Shown: positions 53,882 to 63,053, counted from the first letter of the stretch. The stretch is DNA of 64,000 nt from Bifidobacterium erythrocebi (GCF_012932675.1 NZ_JAAIIF010000006.1:1-64000); one strand, 5' to 3'. The notes: generated by a model not told the origin, from the sequence alone. Program-made: numbers and translations.

Positions 53882-54292
53882 GCTGCTCGAAGCCACCATT
53901 CAGGTCTGTGTGGTTGTGGGCCTGCAATGTGGTGGCAATATGTGGGCAGGCAATAGGTGAAGGTGCGGTTCAGTTCTGCCGAATCGCACCTTTTGTATGC
54001 GCACTCGATGGTGTGCCCCGATCTGCATCTAATATGCCTTGGACCTGTGAGAAGGCGTATTCCGTAGGTGGTTTTTGCGTTCCGTAGATGGTTGGGTTGG
54101 AAACCGCCGAACGCAATGGCTGTATTCGGGCCATTCTGTGACGGCAGTACTTCGGTCAACCACCTACGGAACCGCCGAGCCACCTACGGAACCGCCGAAC
54201 CACCTACGGAATCAGCGAAAACGGATGCGGCCTCTTGCTTATGATGCCTGTTCTCTTGCAATACTTCCCGCTAATCGCCAATCGGCCGGCGG
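53882..54292. other. Intergenic region between the SPFH gene and the pilus locus
   Basis: The 411 bp hold no credible gene. They contain the CCACCTACGGAA repeat array (54061-54215) and one arm of the inverted repeat at 54256-54311, both listed separately. Confidence 0.5.
54061..54215. repeat. Inverted and tandem CCACCTACGGAA repeat array
   Basis: Three direct 20-bp units CCACCTACGGAACCGCCGAG/A begin at 54160, 54180 and 54200 (the third diverges after CCACCTACGGAA). Two copies of the complement (TCCGTAGGTGG at 54061 and TCCGTAGATGG at 54081), also 20 bp apart, lie upstream. The two sets could fold into a cruciform or long hairpin. Unit length and perfect contiguity rule out a CRISPR array. 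Confidence 0.8.
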
Positions 54293-54311
54293 TCAACGAG
54301 AAGTATTGCAA
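54256..54311 (-). terminator. Inverted repeat at the end of the sortase gene
   Basis: TTGCAATACTTC (54256-54267) and GAAGTATTGCAA (54300-54311) are exact complements separated by 32 nt. The second arm overlaps the sortase 3' end. It is a possible end of the pilus transcript, or a recombination remnant. Confidence 0.45.
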
Positions 54312-55324
54312 ACGGCGTGACGCATGCGCTGCCATGTTCCATGGCGTGATCGTTGCAGCACATACATGGCGGGCAGGCCGGCGGCGATCATGCCGGTGCT
54401 GACTCCGGCTCCCCAGGTTTTCCAGTCGCGAACGTCTTCCGGCTTCGGTGCCGGATCCGGCATGCCGACACGGGTGCCGGATATCAGCAGTCGTTGCGTG
54501 TTGATGCCGTACGGTGTGCAGGTCATGAGCGTGAGACGGTCCTCTTTCGGTTGGATTTTCAGCAGCGAGGAATCGTCCGGTGCAATGACGCTGATACGGT
54601 CGACGCGGTACGCGAGCGTGGTGCCCATGACTTTTAGATACATGAAGTCGCCCTTCCGCATCTCATCCAGCCTGGTGAACATCGAGGATTCGACCAGTCC
54701 GCGATGCCCGGTGATCACGCTGTGACTGTTCGTGCCGCCAACCGGCAGCGACGTGCCGTACAGGTGCCCTGCACCCGCTTCGAGCGAGGCGTCCGACGTG
54801 CCGTGGTAAATCGGCAGGTCGATGCCGACCTTCGGCACTTCGACCGATCCCATCACGCCGTTGCCGGCATCCAGCAGCCTGTGATAGGTCGTGTCCCTGG
54901 CCTCTTTCGTTTGCGAGTCATTGTCTGCGCTTGTTTCGCTGTCCATCGTTGTTCCGTTCGTTCCGCCGGCACCGGCTCCATTGGCAAGCAGGAACGGGTC
55001 GATGGCCTGTCCGAGAACATGCTGCCCGGAGGTTGCGAGACGCGTGTTGTACGCCCTGGCGTCGCGTAATTGGTTATCGGCCTGCGGGTACGACCAGCTG
55101 TGGATCGTCGCGTCGGCCTGCCGGGATTGGTCCGCAAGCGTTTCGGCCGACCGCCATTGCATGACCAGCGGGTAGGCGCCGATGACCAGTCCGACGCCTA
55201 CCAGCAGCACGGCCAGCATGGTAAGGAAGCCAAACGCAATGCGGAGCATGTTCCGCCTGCGTTTGGCTTCGCTTACGTCAAGAATCTCCTCGAAGGAGGG
55301 GCTATCCAAGGCGTTTGCGGGCAT
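54293..55324 (-). CDS. srtC: Class C (pilus-polymerising) sortase
   Basis: The 343-residue transpeptidase links pilin subunits. The catalytic residues are Cys269 in TLMTCTPYG, His207 in ITGHRG and Arg278 in NTQRLL. The lid motif DPF (109-111), typical of pilus sortases, precedes the core. There is an N-terminal membrane helix (about 28-50) and a C-terminal hydrophobic segment. Its start overlaps the major pilin 3' end by 23 nt, with AAGGTG as ribosome site, so it is translationally coupled as the last gene of the pilus operon. Confidence 0.95.
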   Translation of the reverse strand: MPANALDSPSFEEILDVSEAKRRRNMLRIAFGFLTMLAVLLVGVGLVIGAYPLVMQWRSAETLADQSRQADATIHSWSYPQADNQLRDARAYNTRLATSGQHVLGQAIDPFLLANGAGAGGTNGTTMDSETSADNDSQTKEARDTTYHRLLDAGNGVMGSVEVPKVGIDLPIYHGTSDASLEAGAGHLYGTSLPVGGTNSHSVITGHRGLVESSMFTRLDEMRKGDFMYLKVMGTTLAYRVDRISVIAPDDSSLLKIQPKEDRLTLMTCTPYGINTQRLLISGTRVGMPDPAPKPEDVRDWKTWGAGVSTGMIAAGLPAMYVLQRSRHGTWQRMRHAVCNTSR

Positions 55325-57089
55325 GACGCACCTTGATCGCGATGGCCAGCCCGGCGCCGATCACCAATACCGCAAGTACGGTGAACAGCGTGGTTCCGGC
55401 GGCACCGGTCATGGGCAGTTGGGTGATGGACGTGATGTTCTTCACCCTCACCGTGGGCGAGGCGGTCCCGTTGTCTGAAGCACTGACCAGGCCGAGAGCG
55501 CCCTGGGTGACGCTGACGGTGTACTTGCCGCTCTTCAGGTTGCCCTTGTCGTCTTTGTCCGTGGCGGTGATGGTCACGGTGAAGCTCGCCTTCATATTGG
55601 TCAAGTAGCCGGTCGGAACATCGGTTTCGTCGATCCGGTAGGTGCCCTCGCCAAGCCCGGCGAAATCGAACCTGCCTCCGTTTCCGGCGAACTTGTGCTC
55701 ACTGCTGGTTGTGCTCCACAGGCCAGTGCCCTTGTCGAACCTGAGGTACGCGCCGTCCTTGCTGATGGTGAACTTCGCCCCGTCGAGCGAGGTCTCGCCG
55801 TCGGCCTTCACCTTGGTGAACCCGAAGTCGAAGGTATAGACCTTGACCTCCGGGCCGGGCACCTCATGCGTCTCGTTGCTGGCGGGATCATGCGAATAGC
55901 TCAGCGTGACCTTGTTGGGATTGCCTGAGAAACCGTTGTCGGTGTTGGCATGGACGGCGTCCTTGTTGAGCAGGGCGGTGTAGGTGATGACGATCTCATC
56001 GCCGGCCTTCGGCGACGTGGCGTTCTGGCCTGCCTCGTACACCGCTTCGGACAGGTCGAAGGTCAGCTTGGTGGCCTTCGACTCGGTATCGGCGGCGTCG
56101 TACGCGACATTGGGCTGCGTGGTGAGCTGGTACTGTCCGGCGTTTGCTTCGGTGCCGTCCGCAGCCGCGGCGAGTGCTTTGCCGCCGATGGTGACGGATT
56201 CGACCTTCGGGTCGCTCAGGCCTTTGCTCATCGTGTCGGTCATCGTGAAGAGGTACGGGTGGTCCCGGTCGTTGCTGTACCCGGTGGTCACCGGCACCGT
56301 GCTGGTGAGACGGAAGGTCACCCTGTCACCGATCTTCTCTTCGGTGCCGGTGTATTCCTTTCCGTTCTTGACGATGACCTTGTCGATCGTCGTGGACTGG
56401 TTCTTCACCACGATCTCGCCGAGTGGTGCCGCCGATTCCTTGAACGTCTTGCCCTCGGACTTGGTGGCCACCAGCATGGGGATCGAATTCGTATGCTTCT
56501 GGTCGGCCTTGTCGTCTCCGTCCCCGTAGGCGTCGGCCGCGGTCACATCAGTGATGACGTACAGGCCCGCAGCCAGGCCAGTAATCGTATAAGGCTCCGT
56601 ATCCGCGGTGAATGTCGTGCCAGCAACCTTCTGAAAGTCGCTGTTGGCGGCTAGCTTGCTCAGGAAGGTGCGCAGGTTGCCACTCCAGGGTGCGGCCGTG
56701 GAGGAGCTGAACAGCTCGCTTTCCGAGGCGATGTAGCCCATGGGGTTGTCCTTGTAGTCGCCGGTGTTCCATGCGCCCGCGTCGCCGAGGGTGTCGCTCA
56801 GGGCCTGCGTGGTACCGGTCAGCACGTCTCCCGGTTCGGTGACGACGCTTAGCGAGGTCAGGTTGCCGTCCTCGTCATAGGTCTGGTGTTCGTAGCCGGC
56901 GACTTGCACGATGCGGTAGGTGTGGCCTTTGACCGCGCCGCTGGAGGCTGCGTTCAGCGTGATGGTCTCGGTGCCGGCGGGTTCGGTTCCCGTGGTGTCC
57001 GCGGCCGAGGCGGTTGCCGTGCCTGCGGCCAGGCCGGTCAGGGTCATGGCGGCCGCGATGAGGCCGGCGAACAGTGTTCTGGTGTGCAT
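55302..57089 (-). CDS. fimA: Major pilin subunit (FimA type, LPMTG)
   Basis: The 595-residue secreted pilin has a Sec signal peptide (about 1-30, cleavage after ASA), a sorting signal LPMTG followed by a hydrophobic helix and KVRHARKRLG. An E-box-like segment (FDFAGLGEGTYRIDETDVPTGY) lies in the last Cna-B-like domain. The likely pilin lysine is Lys229 in GEIVVKNQSTTIDK, aligning with VYPKNQ but without Tyr-Pro. Sortase C would join this lysine to the LPMT threonine of the next subunit. AAAGGA precedes the ATG. The symbol is by analogy. Confidence 0.92.
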   Translation of the reverse strand: MHTRTLFAGLIAAAMTLTGLAAGTATASAADTTGTEPAGTETITLNAASSGAVKGHTYRIVQVAGYEHQTYDEDGNLTSLSVVTEPGDVLTGTTQALSDTLGDAGAWNTGDYKDNPMGYIASESELFSSSTAAPWSGNLRTFLSKLAANSDFQKVAGTTFTADTEPYTITGLAAGLYVITDVTAADAYGDGDDKADQKHTNSIPMLVATKSEGKTFKESAAPLGEIVVKNQSTTIDKVIVKNGKEYTGTEEKIGDRVTFRLTSTVPVTTGYSNDRDHPYLFTMTDTMSKGLSDPKVESVTIGGKALAAAADGTEANAGQYQLTTQPNVAYDAADTESKATKLTFDLSEAVYEAGQNATSPKAGDEIVITYTALLNKDAVHANTDNGFSGNPNKVTLSYSHDPASNETHEVPGPEVKVYTFDFGFTKVKADGETSLDGAKFTISKDGAYLRFDKGTGLWSTTSSEHKFAGNGGRFDFAGLGEGTYRIDETDVPTGYLTNMKASFTVTITATDKDDKGNLKSGKYTVSVTQGALGLVSASDNGTASPTVRVKNITSITQLPMTGAAGTTLFTVLAVLVIGAGLAIAIKVRHARKRLG

Positions 57090-57200
57090 GATGGTTCCTT
57101 TCCTGGATTTGGTGGATAGGTGGGTTTGGGTTTGGTAGGTGGTTATCGCTCGTGCCGTGCCTCCGGTGATGGGCGGGCATGGAACGAGAAGTGTGTGGTG

Positions 57201-60200
57201 TCAGCGGGCGCGCAGGCGTCGGCCTATTGCTATGGCTGCGGCGATGATGACGGTCGCTGCCGAAAGGGCGAGGGCCGCATAGGGCAGTGACGTGCGTGCG
57301 CTGCTGCCGGTGCCGCCGGTGATGGGCAATACGCTTACGCGGATCGGCGTGTTCGTGATGTCGTTGCCGTTGACGGTGTTGCCGGCGTTGTCGCCTTGGT
57401 GCAGTTTCGGCATAGTGAAACCGTTTTCGGTGAAATTCGACTTGCCGATCTCGAAGGTGTAGAACGTCGTCTTCCCATCGGGCAGTTCGTAACCGTGCGG
57501 CGCTTTGGTTTCCGTCAGACGGTAGGTGCCCCAGTCGAGTCCCTCGACCTTGAAACCGCCGGCGGACGGGTCCCGGTCGCTCGAATCCTTGCTGCAGATG
57601 GCGTCCTTGCCGTCGACGATGCAATCGGTCACCGTAACGGGCTTGCGCTGGTTCTCGGCGATGTCATCGCCCCTCCGGTCCTTGACCCGCACGAGTTGCC
57701 ATTCGGAACCGGACAATCGGCCTTCGCCGCCGGCGTCGATCTTGTGCCAGACCATGGAGCCGGTGGAACGTCGGTTCGGCAGGGCGTTGTTCTCGATTGC
57801 CGTGCCGTTGCCGCCGAGTATGGAGACGTCGGCGTGATGGGCGGCGTCGATGGTGAAGGTGTACGTCATTTCCGACTTCTCGTAGCCGTGCGGCGCCTTC
57901 GTCTCGACAAGCCGATACGTGCCGGCGGAAAGATAGTGCAGGGCGAACTTGCCGGGAACCGGATCGCTGTCGCGCAGATCGGCCTGCGAATCGTCGTCCG
58001 TCGGCGCGCATTGCGCGGCATCCACACAGTCCGTGATGTCGGCGAGCTTGGTGCCGTCGGCATCCTGCAACTGCCACGAGGAACCGTTGAGCAGTTCTGT
58101 TGCATCATCCGCATCCACCTTGCTCCAGGAGACGCTGCCATACAGGTCATTGACGATCGTATTGCCATCGATCCGCCCGGTGCCCGCTTCGCCGCCGTCG
58201 ACAACGGCAAGCTCCTGGCCGCCCTGGTCGTCAACGGTCAGCCGATAGGTCTTATGGGATATGCGGTGGTTCTCCGGTGCCCGCGTCTCGACAAGCGTGT
58301 ACGTGCCGGCCGTCAGATCGCGAAGCAGAAACACGCCATCGGCGGGGGAGCGGTCGAGCCCTCCGTTGTCCTCGACGATCGCGGTGGCGCTGCCATCGGC
58401 AAGCCTGCACCATGCGTTCGTGCTCGCCTGCGCATCGCCCTGTTCGTCGACGGCGCATGAGGGTATGGTTCCGGCGGGGTCGTATGGGCCGGGACCGTTG
58501 ATCCGCCACGCCGAACCGGCCAGCAGAGTGCCGTCGGCATCGGCCTTCTTCCAGCCGGCCGCGCCGAGATGCACGAACCTGACGATGCCGTTGCTGCCGA
58601 ACGCGCCTCCGGACAGTCTTGCCTGATTGCCGGTGAACGTCAGATCCGCCTCGGCTTTCGCCCGGTCCTTCGCGGCGGCATCGGGAATGGATTTCAGGCC
58701 GTAGCCATGCCCGGCATCGCCCGGCTTGAGGGTTTCGTTCTGATTCGATCGCGGCGCGTCGCCATCAGCGTACCGCTTGGCGCTATTGACCGAAAGGCTT
58801 CCCGCATCGTAGAGGAACCCGTTCGCGCTTGAGGAGGGCTCGCCGTCCTCATACCATGTGGTGCGCTCGCCGGTGAACAGACTGCCGGTCAGTTCGAACG
58901 ACGATTGGGTCGAACCGGATTTGTTCGGGTACATGATGGAGAAATCGTCGCCTGCCGATCCATAGCGGTAGGACGTTGCGGTGTTGGTGTAGGTCTTGCC
59001 GTCCTGCTTGTCGGTGGGGAAGCGACTGGTGTTGGTGCCGTCCTCGGCCCTGTCGTACGTCTGATTCGCGATGTTGTCGAACAGCGCTATGCCGCCATGC
59101 TCGCTGGTCATGCCCTGGCCGGATGGGCACAGCCACAGGCCGCCGCCGAAATGCCCTGCCATATTGCCGAACATGGCCGCATTGTTGATGTAGCTTATGC
59201 TGTCCTCTTCCGTGTAGACGGCGCCTCCCAGACGGTTGCTCCAGTTGCCGGCGAATGTGCCGTTGCGGAAATGCCCGGTCGTGTTCCAGGTCATGAAGAT
59301 CGCGCCTCCGTCCTGCATGGAACGGTTGCCGGTGAACGTGCCGCCGTTGATGGTGAGGGTGCCGTTGGCGTCGGTGCCTTTCGTGCCGTCGCCGAAGTAG
59401 ATCGCCCCGCCGCCGGTGCCGTACAACGTGCTGTTGCCGTCCTTCTGCCAGTTGCCGCTGAAGGTCCCGCCGTTCACGGTCAGGCTGCGGGTGGCCCATA
59501 TCGCCCCGCCTCCGGTCGGCAGTTTGCCGCTCGCCCAGTAATGCTGTGCCTGACTGATATTGCCGGTGAATTCGCCGCCGTTGATGGTCAGGGTGCCGTC
59601 GCTCCATATCGCTCCGCCGCCGTGGTAGCCGAGGTTGGATTCGTTGTTCCTGCCCGTCGTATTGCCGCTGAAGGTTCCGCCGTTCACGGTCACGGTTCCG
59701 GACGAGTGGATCGCGCCTCCTCCGGTGTTGGGGCTGCCGGCCGAGCTGGTGTTGCCGGTGAATTCGCCGCCGTTCACACTCAGCGTGCCTCCCGCTTCCA
59801 CCAGGGCGATCGCGGCGTCGCCGGATGTGTTGGCGTTGTTGCTGAAGGTGCCGTTGGTGATGGTCAGCGTACCGCCTTTGGCAACGGTGGCGAAGCGTCC
59901 GTTGGCCTGATCGGAGTAGTCGAGCGTGTGCTTGTCGTTGGCGGTTCCGACCGTCAGTGTTGCTCCGTTGCCGACCTGGAACAGCGGGAAGTCGTCGGTA
60001 TCGTCGTCATGGGAGACCGCCCCGCCCGCATCCTGATCGGCGATGATCGTCTTGGCACCGTTCACGGCGATGGTGCCCGTGAACGCCACAGGGCCGGTAA
60101 CGCTGACCGTGCCGACTGCTGGGTCCTGCATGGCCGATCGAAGTTCGGCGTAGTTCGTGGCCGATACGGACGTTCCTTCGGCGTGCGCGTCGGAGGGGAT

Positions 60201-60296
60201 GGCGATTGCGCCCAACACCAACGTCAGAATGGCCGCGATGGCCGGATATATTCGGCCGATGCTGCCTGCATTGCGAGATATGCGTGGTTGCGACAT
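57201..60296 (-). CDS. Pilus tip adhesin with beta-helix head and Cna-B stalk (LPITG)
   Basis: The 1031-residue surface protein has a signal peptide (about 1-39, ending DAHA). Residues about 80-400 hold more than ten TVNGGTFSGN / LTINGGEFTGN-type repeats that predict a right-handed parallel beta-helix. At least three Cna-B/SpaA-type repeats follow (YTLVETRAPENH, YRLVETKAPHGYEKSE, YRLTETKAPHGYELPD), and the sorting signal LPITG lies near 1000. It is first in the tip-major pilin-sortase operon, so it is probably the tip or minor pilin that binds host glycans or matrix; the ligand is unknown. GAAGGTGG precedes the ATG. Confidence 0.92.
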   Translation of the reverse strand: MSQPRISRNAGSIGRIYPAIAAILTLVLGAIAIPSDAHAEGTSVSATNYAELRSAMQDPAVGTVSVTGPVAFTGTIAVNGAKTIIADQDAGGAVSHDDDTDDFPLFQVGNGATLTVGTANDKHTLDYSDQANGRFATVAKGGTLTITNGTFSNNANTSGDAAIALVEAGGTLSVNGGEFTGNTSSAGSPNTGGGAIHSSGTVTVNGGTFSGNTTGRNNESNLGYHGGGAIWSDGTLTINGGEFTGNISQAQHYWASGKLPTGGGAIWATRSLTVNGGTFSGNWQKDGNSTLYGTGGGAIYFGDGTKGTDANGTLTINGGTFTGNRSMQDGGAIFMTWNTTGHFRNGTFAGNWSNRLGGAVYTEEDSISYINNAAMFGNMAGHFGGGLWLCPSGQGMTSEHGGIALFDNIANQTYDRAEDGTNTSRFPTDKQDGKTYTNTATSYRYGSAGDDFSIMYPNKSGSTQSSFELTGSLFTGERTTWYEDGEPSSSANGFLYDAGSLSVNSAKRYADGDAPRSNQNETLKPGDAGHGYGLKSIPDAAAKDRAKAEADLTFTGNQARLSGGAFGSNGIVRFVHLGAAGWKKADADGTLLAGSAWRINGPGPYDPAGTIPSCAVDEQGDAQASTNAWCRLADGSATAIVEDNGGLDRSPADGVFLLRDLTAGTYTLVETRAPENHRISHKTYRLTVDDQGGQELAVVDGGEAGTGRIDGNTIVNDLYGSVSWSKVDADDATELLNGSSWQLQDADGTKLADITDCVDAAQCAPTDDDSQADLRDSDPVPGKFALHYLSAGTYRLVETKAPHGYEKSEMTYTFTIDAAHHADVSILGGNGTAIENNALPNRRSTGSMVWHKIDAGGEGRLSGSEWQLVRVKDRRGDDIAENQRKPVTVTDCIVDGKDAICSKDSSDRDPSAGGFKVEGLDWGTYRLTETKAPHGYELPDGKTTFYTFEIGKSNFTENGFTMPKLHQGDNAGNTVNGNDITNTPIRVSVLPITGGTGSSARTSLPYAALALSAATVIIAAAIAIGRRLRAR

Positions 60297-60460
60297 GATT
60301 CCACCTTCGAGAACGGTAGCGGGTGACGCTTCGATTCGTGCGCGATCGCGATGTGGTGCGCCGGATCATGGCGTCCATGTGTGGAATCATTGTATTTTCG
60401 CGGAAAATGGCGCTTCGTGCGGATGGCACCAAACCATGGTTTCGTGGCACGAAACGCAAT

Positions 60461-60494
60461 AAGCCCCGTCGGATCATATGGTCCGGCGGGGCTT
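60461..60494. terminator. Terminator of the MalY-type lyase gene
   Basis: A 13-bp stem AAGCCCCGTCGGA/TCCGGCGGGGCTT with an 8-nt loop lies 80 nt past the lyase stop on the minus strand. Confidence 0.75.
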
Positions 60495-60573
60495 CGGCAG
60501 ATTTTCTACAGTCTGAAGCGGCGTGCGCGTATCGCAGCCGATCGGTTGGTCAGCTGCTCGGCAGATCGACCGA

Positions 60574-61833
60574 TTACAGCAGTCCGTCCTCATGCATCGC
60601 CGTGTACATCCGGTCGAAGCAGTCGCGCAGCAGCGGGTACGGCATGGCGAAGTTCATACGCACGCACCCCTGGCCGACCTTGCCGCATTCCCTGCCGTCG
60701 GTCAGCGCCACCTTCGCCCGGTCGAGGAAGTATGCGGCCGGGTCCTCGATGCCGAGCGGCTTGAAATCAAGCCAGGCGATATACGTGCCCTGCGGCCGCA
60801 CATACCCGACCTCGGCGAATCGACCGTTCATCTCCTCATCGACCAGCGCGAAATTGCGCTTCACATACCGCAATGCATCCTGGAACCACGGGTCGCCCTC
60901 GTTGTAGGCGGTGGTGGTGGCGATGGCGCCGATGGTCGCGGTCTGGTGCTCGCTCCATTCGGCGCGATCCATCCACATGGCCAGATCGTCCGGATTGGTG
61001 AGCAGCACCTGCGCGCATTTCGTGCCGGGAATGTTGAAGGACTTCGAGGCGCTGGTCGCGGTCATGGACTGCATGGCCGCCTGATCGCTGATGGTGGCGA
61101 AGGGGACGTGTCTGAATCCGTCGAACACGAAGGGCGCATGGATCTCGTCGGAGAAGATGCGCGCGCCGTACTTGGCGGCCAGGTCGGAGATCCTTCGCTC
61201 CTCATCCACCGTGAGCACCTTGCCGATCGGATTGTGGGGATTGCATAGCACGAACGCCCTGCATCCGTTGCGGAACGCCTGTTCGATGGCATCGAAATCG
61301 AATGTCCACTCGTCGCCGTCTGCCAGCATGTCGACTTCGATCACGTCGATGTTGTACAGGCGCGGCACGCTCAGGAACGGCATGTAGGCCGGCGTCGGCA
61401 CGATCACCTCATTGCCCGCGCCGACGATCTCACGCAGGAAGATCTCATAGGCTTCCAGCACATCGGGAACCGGTCGGATGATATCCGGGCTCACGTCCCA
61501 GCCGTAATGTTCTCTCTGCCACTTGGCGCAGGCCTCGGCCACACGGCGCTTCCATGGGTCGGGGATATAGCCGAGCTTGCAATGGTCGCAGGCGCTGTCG
61601 ATGGCACGCTGGATGCAGGGTGCCAGACCGTAGTCCATTTCGGCGATGAATGCGCCGATGCAGCCGGGGTAGCGGGTCCACTTGTCACCGCCGATGGCGG
61701 CCAGGTCGGCGGCGGAAGTGCGGTCGATGGCCTCCGCATCGAAACCGGACGCGCTCGCCGGCTCGTGCGGTGTGGCTGGTGCGGTCTGGGTAATGGTGGC
61801 CGATTCGGTCGGCATGGTGCTGCAAGTGTTCAT
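60574..61833 (-). CDS. malY: MalY/PatB-type aminotransferase-like C-S lyase
   Basis: The 419-residue fold-type I PLP enzyme has the lysine in SASKSFNIPG, NPHNPIGKVLT, SDEIHAPFVFDG and RMNFAMPYPLL. This pattern marks the PatB/MalY branch, which mainly acts as cystathionine beta-lyase or cysteine-S-conjugate beta-lyase and releases thiols and pyruvate. Two in-frame starts (61833 and 61815) are possible and neither has a strong ribosome site. A LysR-type box lies about 67-81 bp upstream and a LysR gene follows further upstream on the same strand. Confidence 0.87.
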   Translation of the reverse strand: MNTCSTMPTESATITQTAPATPHEPASASGFDAEAIDRTSAADLAAIGGDKWTRYPGCIGAFIAEMDYGLAPCIQRAIDSACDHCKLGYIPDPWKRRVAEACAKWQREHYGWDVSPDIIRPVPDVLEAYEIFLREIVGAGNEVIVPTPAYMPFLSVPRLYNIDVIEVDMLADGDEWTFDFDAIEQAFRNGCRAFVLCNPHNPIGKVLTVDEERRISDLAAKYGARIFSDEIHAPFVFDGFRHVPFATISDQAAMQSMTATSASKSFNIPGTKCAQVLLTNPDDLAMWMDRAEWSEHQTATIGAIATTTAYNEGDPWFQDALRYVKRNFALVDEEMNGRFAEVGYVRPQGTYIAWLDFKPLGIEDPAAYFLDRAKVALTDGRECGKVGQGCVRMNFAMPYPLLRDCFDRMYTAMHEDGLL

Positions 61834-61899
61834 ACCACCAGCATGCGCGATCGGTGCTGGGGAGACGAGGGTGTTCCTCCGCCGATTTATTGGGTTGCT

Positions 61900-61914
61900 A
61901 TGAACTTTGCTTAT
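61900..61914 (-). promoter_or_regulatory. Candidate LysR-type box upstream of the MalY-type gene
   Basis: On the minus strand this reads ATAAGCAAAGTTCAT, AT-N11-AT with the ATAARCAA half seen at 22704, 33425 and 39803. Confidence 0.55.
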
Positions 61915-62001
61915 ATCACAGGGTGTTTTGGTGTGAAAAAAAGCGGAATGATATATGCAAATCGGTGATCGTGAAGGTCGATCTATGGTGTGCCGTCACA
62001 T

Positions 62002-62943
62002 TCAGTGGGCCGGCATGGGACTCGGTTCCAGATACTGCTTGGATGCCTTGCCGATTTCCTGCCGCACGCGTGCGATGGCGGGGCGTTCGTCACCCTGCCG
62101 CGCGACGAAGCAGACCTGCCGGAACGCATTGGTGTCCCTGATGGGGCAGGCCACGAGGTCGTCCCTCAGATTCGCCATGGTCGCCAGCCTGGAGACGATG
62201 GACACGCCCATGCCCACTTCGACCAGATTCTGCGTGGCCCAGTAATCGTCGGTCGAATGCGTGATGTTCGGGGAGAACCCGGCCGCCTTGGCCAGCGAGA
62301 CCAGATTCGCCTGGCAGGTCTCGCATCCGGCGATCCATGATTCGTCGCATGCCTCGCGCAGGCTCACCGGCTCATGCGTACGTTCGTACGTCCTGGCGAT
62401 GGCACTGGAAGCACCGACCAGCAACATCAGCGGATCGATGCCGAAACATTCCGCGTCCAGATCCGCATCGTCCACGGCGGGTAGCGAATTGTAGCGGAAC
62501 GTGATCGCGCAATCCGCCAACCCCTGGTGCAGGGCGTCTATGGCCTCGGGAGGCTCCATCTGCATCAGGCTGACGCGGATATCCGTCGACTTGCTGATAT
62601 GCACCAGCACGCGCGCCACGAACGACGAGCACACCGACGGGGGAGCGACGAGCCGAATATGCGTGGAACCGTTGCGCCGGTACTCCTCAAGATCCCTGCC
62701 GGCCTGGGCGAGACGATTCTCGATGAGCTGCCCGTGGTGGGCCAGGATCCTGCCCGCCGGCGTGAGCTCCACGCCATGCGAGGTGCGCCGCACCAAGGCG
62801 GTGCCAAGTTCGTTCTCGCATTTTCTGATCTGCTGGCTGATGGCGGGCTGCGACCAGCCCATCTCGCGTGCGGCGGCGGAGAACGAGCCGAGTCGTTCGA
62901 TGGTCCACAGCGTCACCAGGGTCTGTGGGTTCAGTCGATCCAT
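62002..62943 (-). CDS. LysR-family transcriptional regulator
   Basis: The 313-residue regulator has the N-terminal winged helix-turn-helix (GSFSAAAREMGWSQPAISQQIRKCENELG, about residues 20-50) and a C-terminal substrate-binding-like co-inducer domain (IRLVAPPSVCSSFVARVLVHI onward). The start at 62943 has GAAAGG 6-11 nt upstream; an alternative ATG at 62958 is in frame. It lies directly upstream of the MalY-type lyase on the same strand. LysR proteins bind T-N11-A sites, the form of the boxes upstream of the sulfur operons, so it is a candidate for their regulator; this is inference. Confidence 0.9.
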   Translation of the reverse strand: MDRLNPQTLVTLWTIERLGSFSAAAREMGWSQPAISQQIRKCENELGTALVRRTSHGVELTPAGRILAHHGQLIENRLAQAGRDLEEYRRNGSTHIRLVAPPSVCSSFVARVLVHISKSTDIRVSLMQMEPPEAIDALHQGLADCAITFRYNSLPAVDDADLDAECFGIDPLMLLVGASSAIARTYERTHEPVSLREACDESWIAGCETCQANLVSLAKAAGFSPNITHSTDDYWATQNLVEVGMGVSIVSRLATMANLRDDLVACPIRDTNAFRQVCFVARQGDERPAIARVRQEIGKASKQYLEPSPMPAH

Positions 62944-63053
62944 CGCATCGCCTTTCATGCTGTCGGCTGCCGGCCATTGCCTTGATCCGGCCGTTGTTGT
63001 TGGCTGTCGCCGTTGCCCGTCGTATCAACCGGTTTCGTCCGTTCGAAGACGAA

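Noticed and set aside
54160..54215. Possible CRISPR array
   Set aside because: Repeats are 20 bp and directly contiguous, with no unique spacers and no cas genes.
58905..60326. A 473-codon plus-strand frame opposite the pilus tip gene
   Set aside because: Antisense shadow of the beta-helix repeats; no start context and no known motif.
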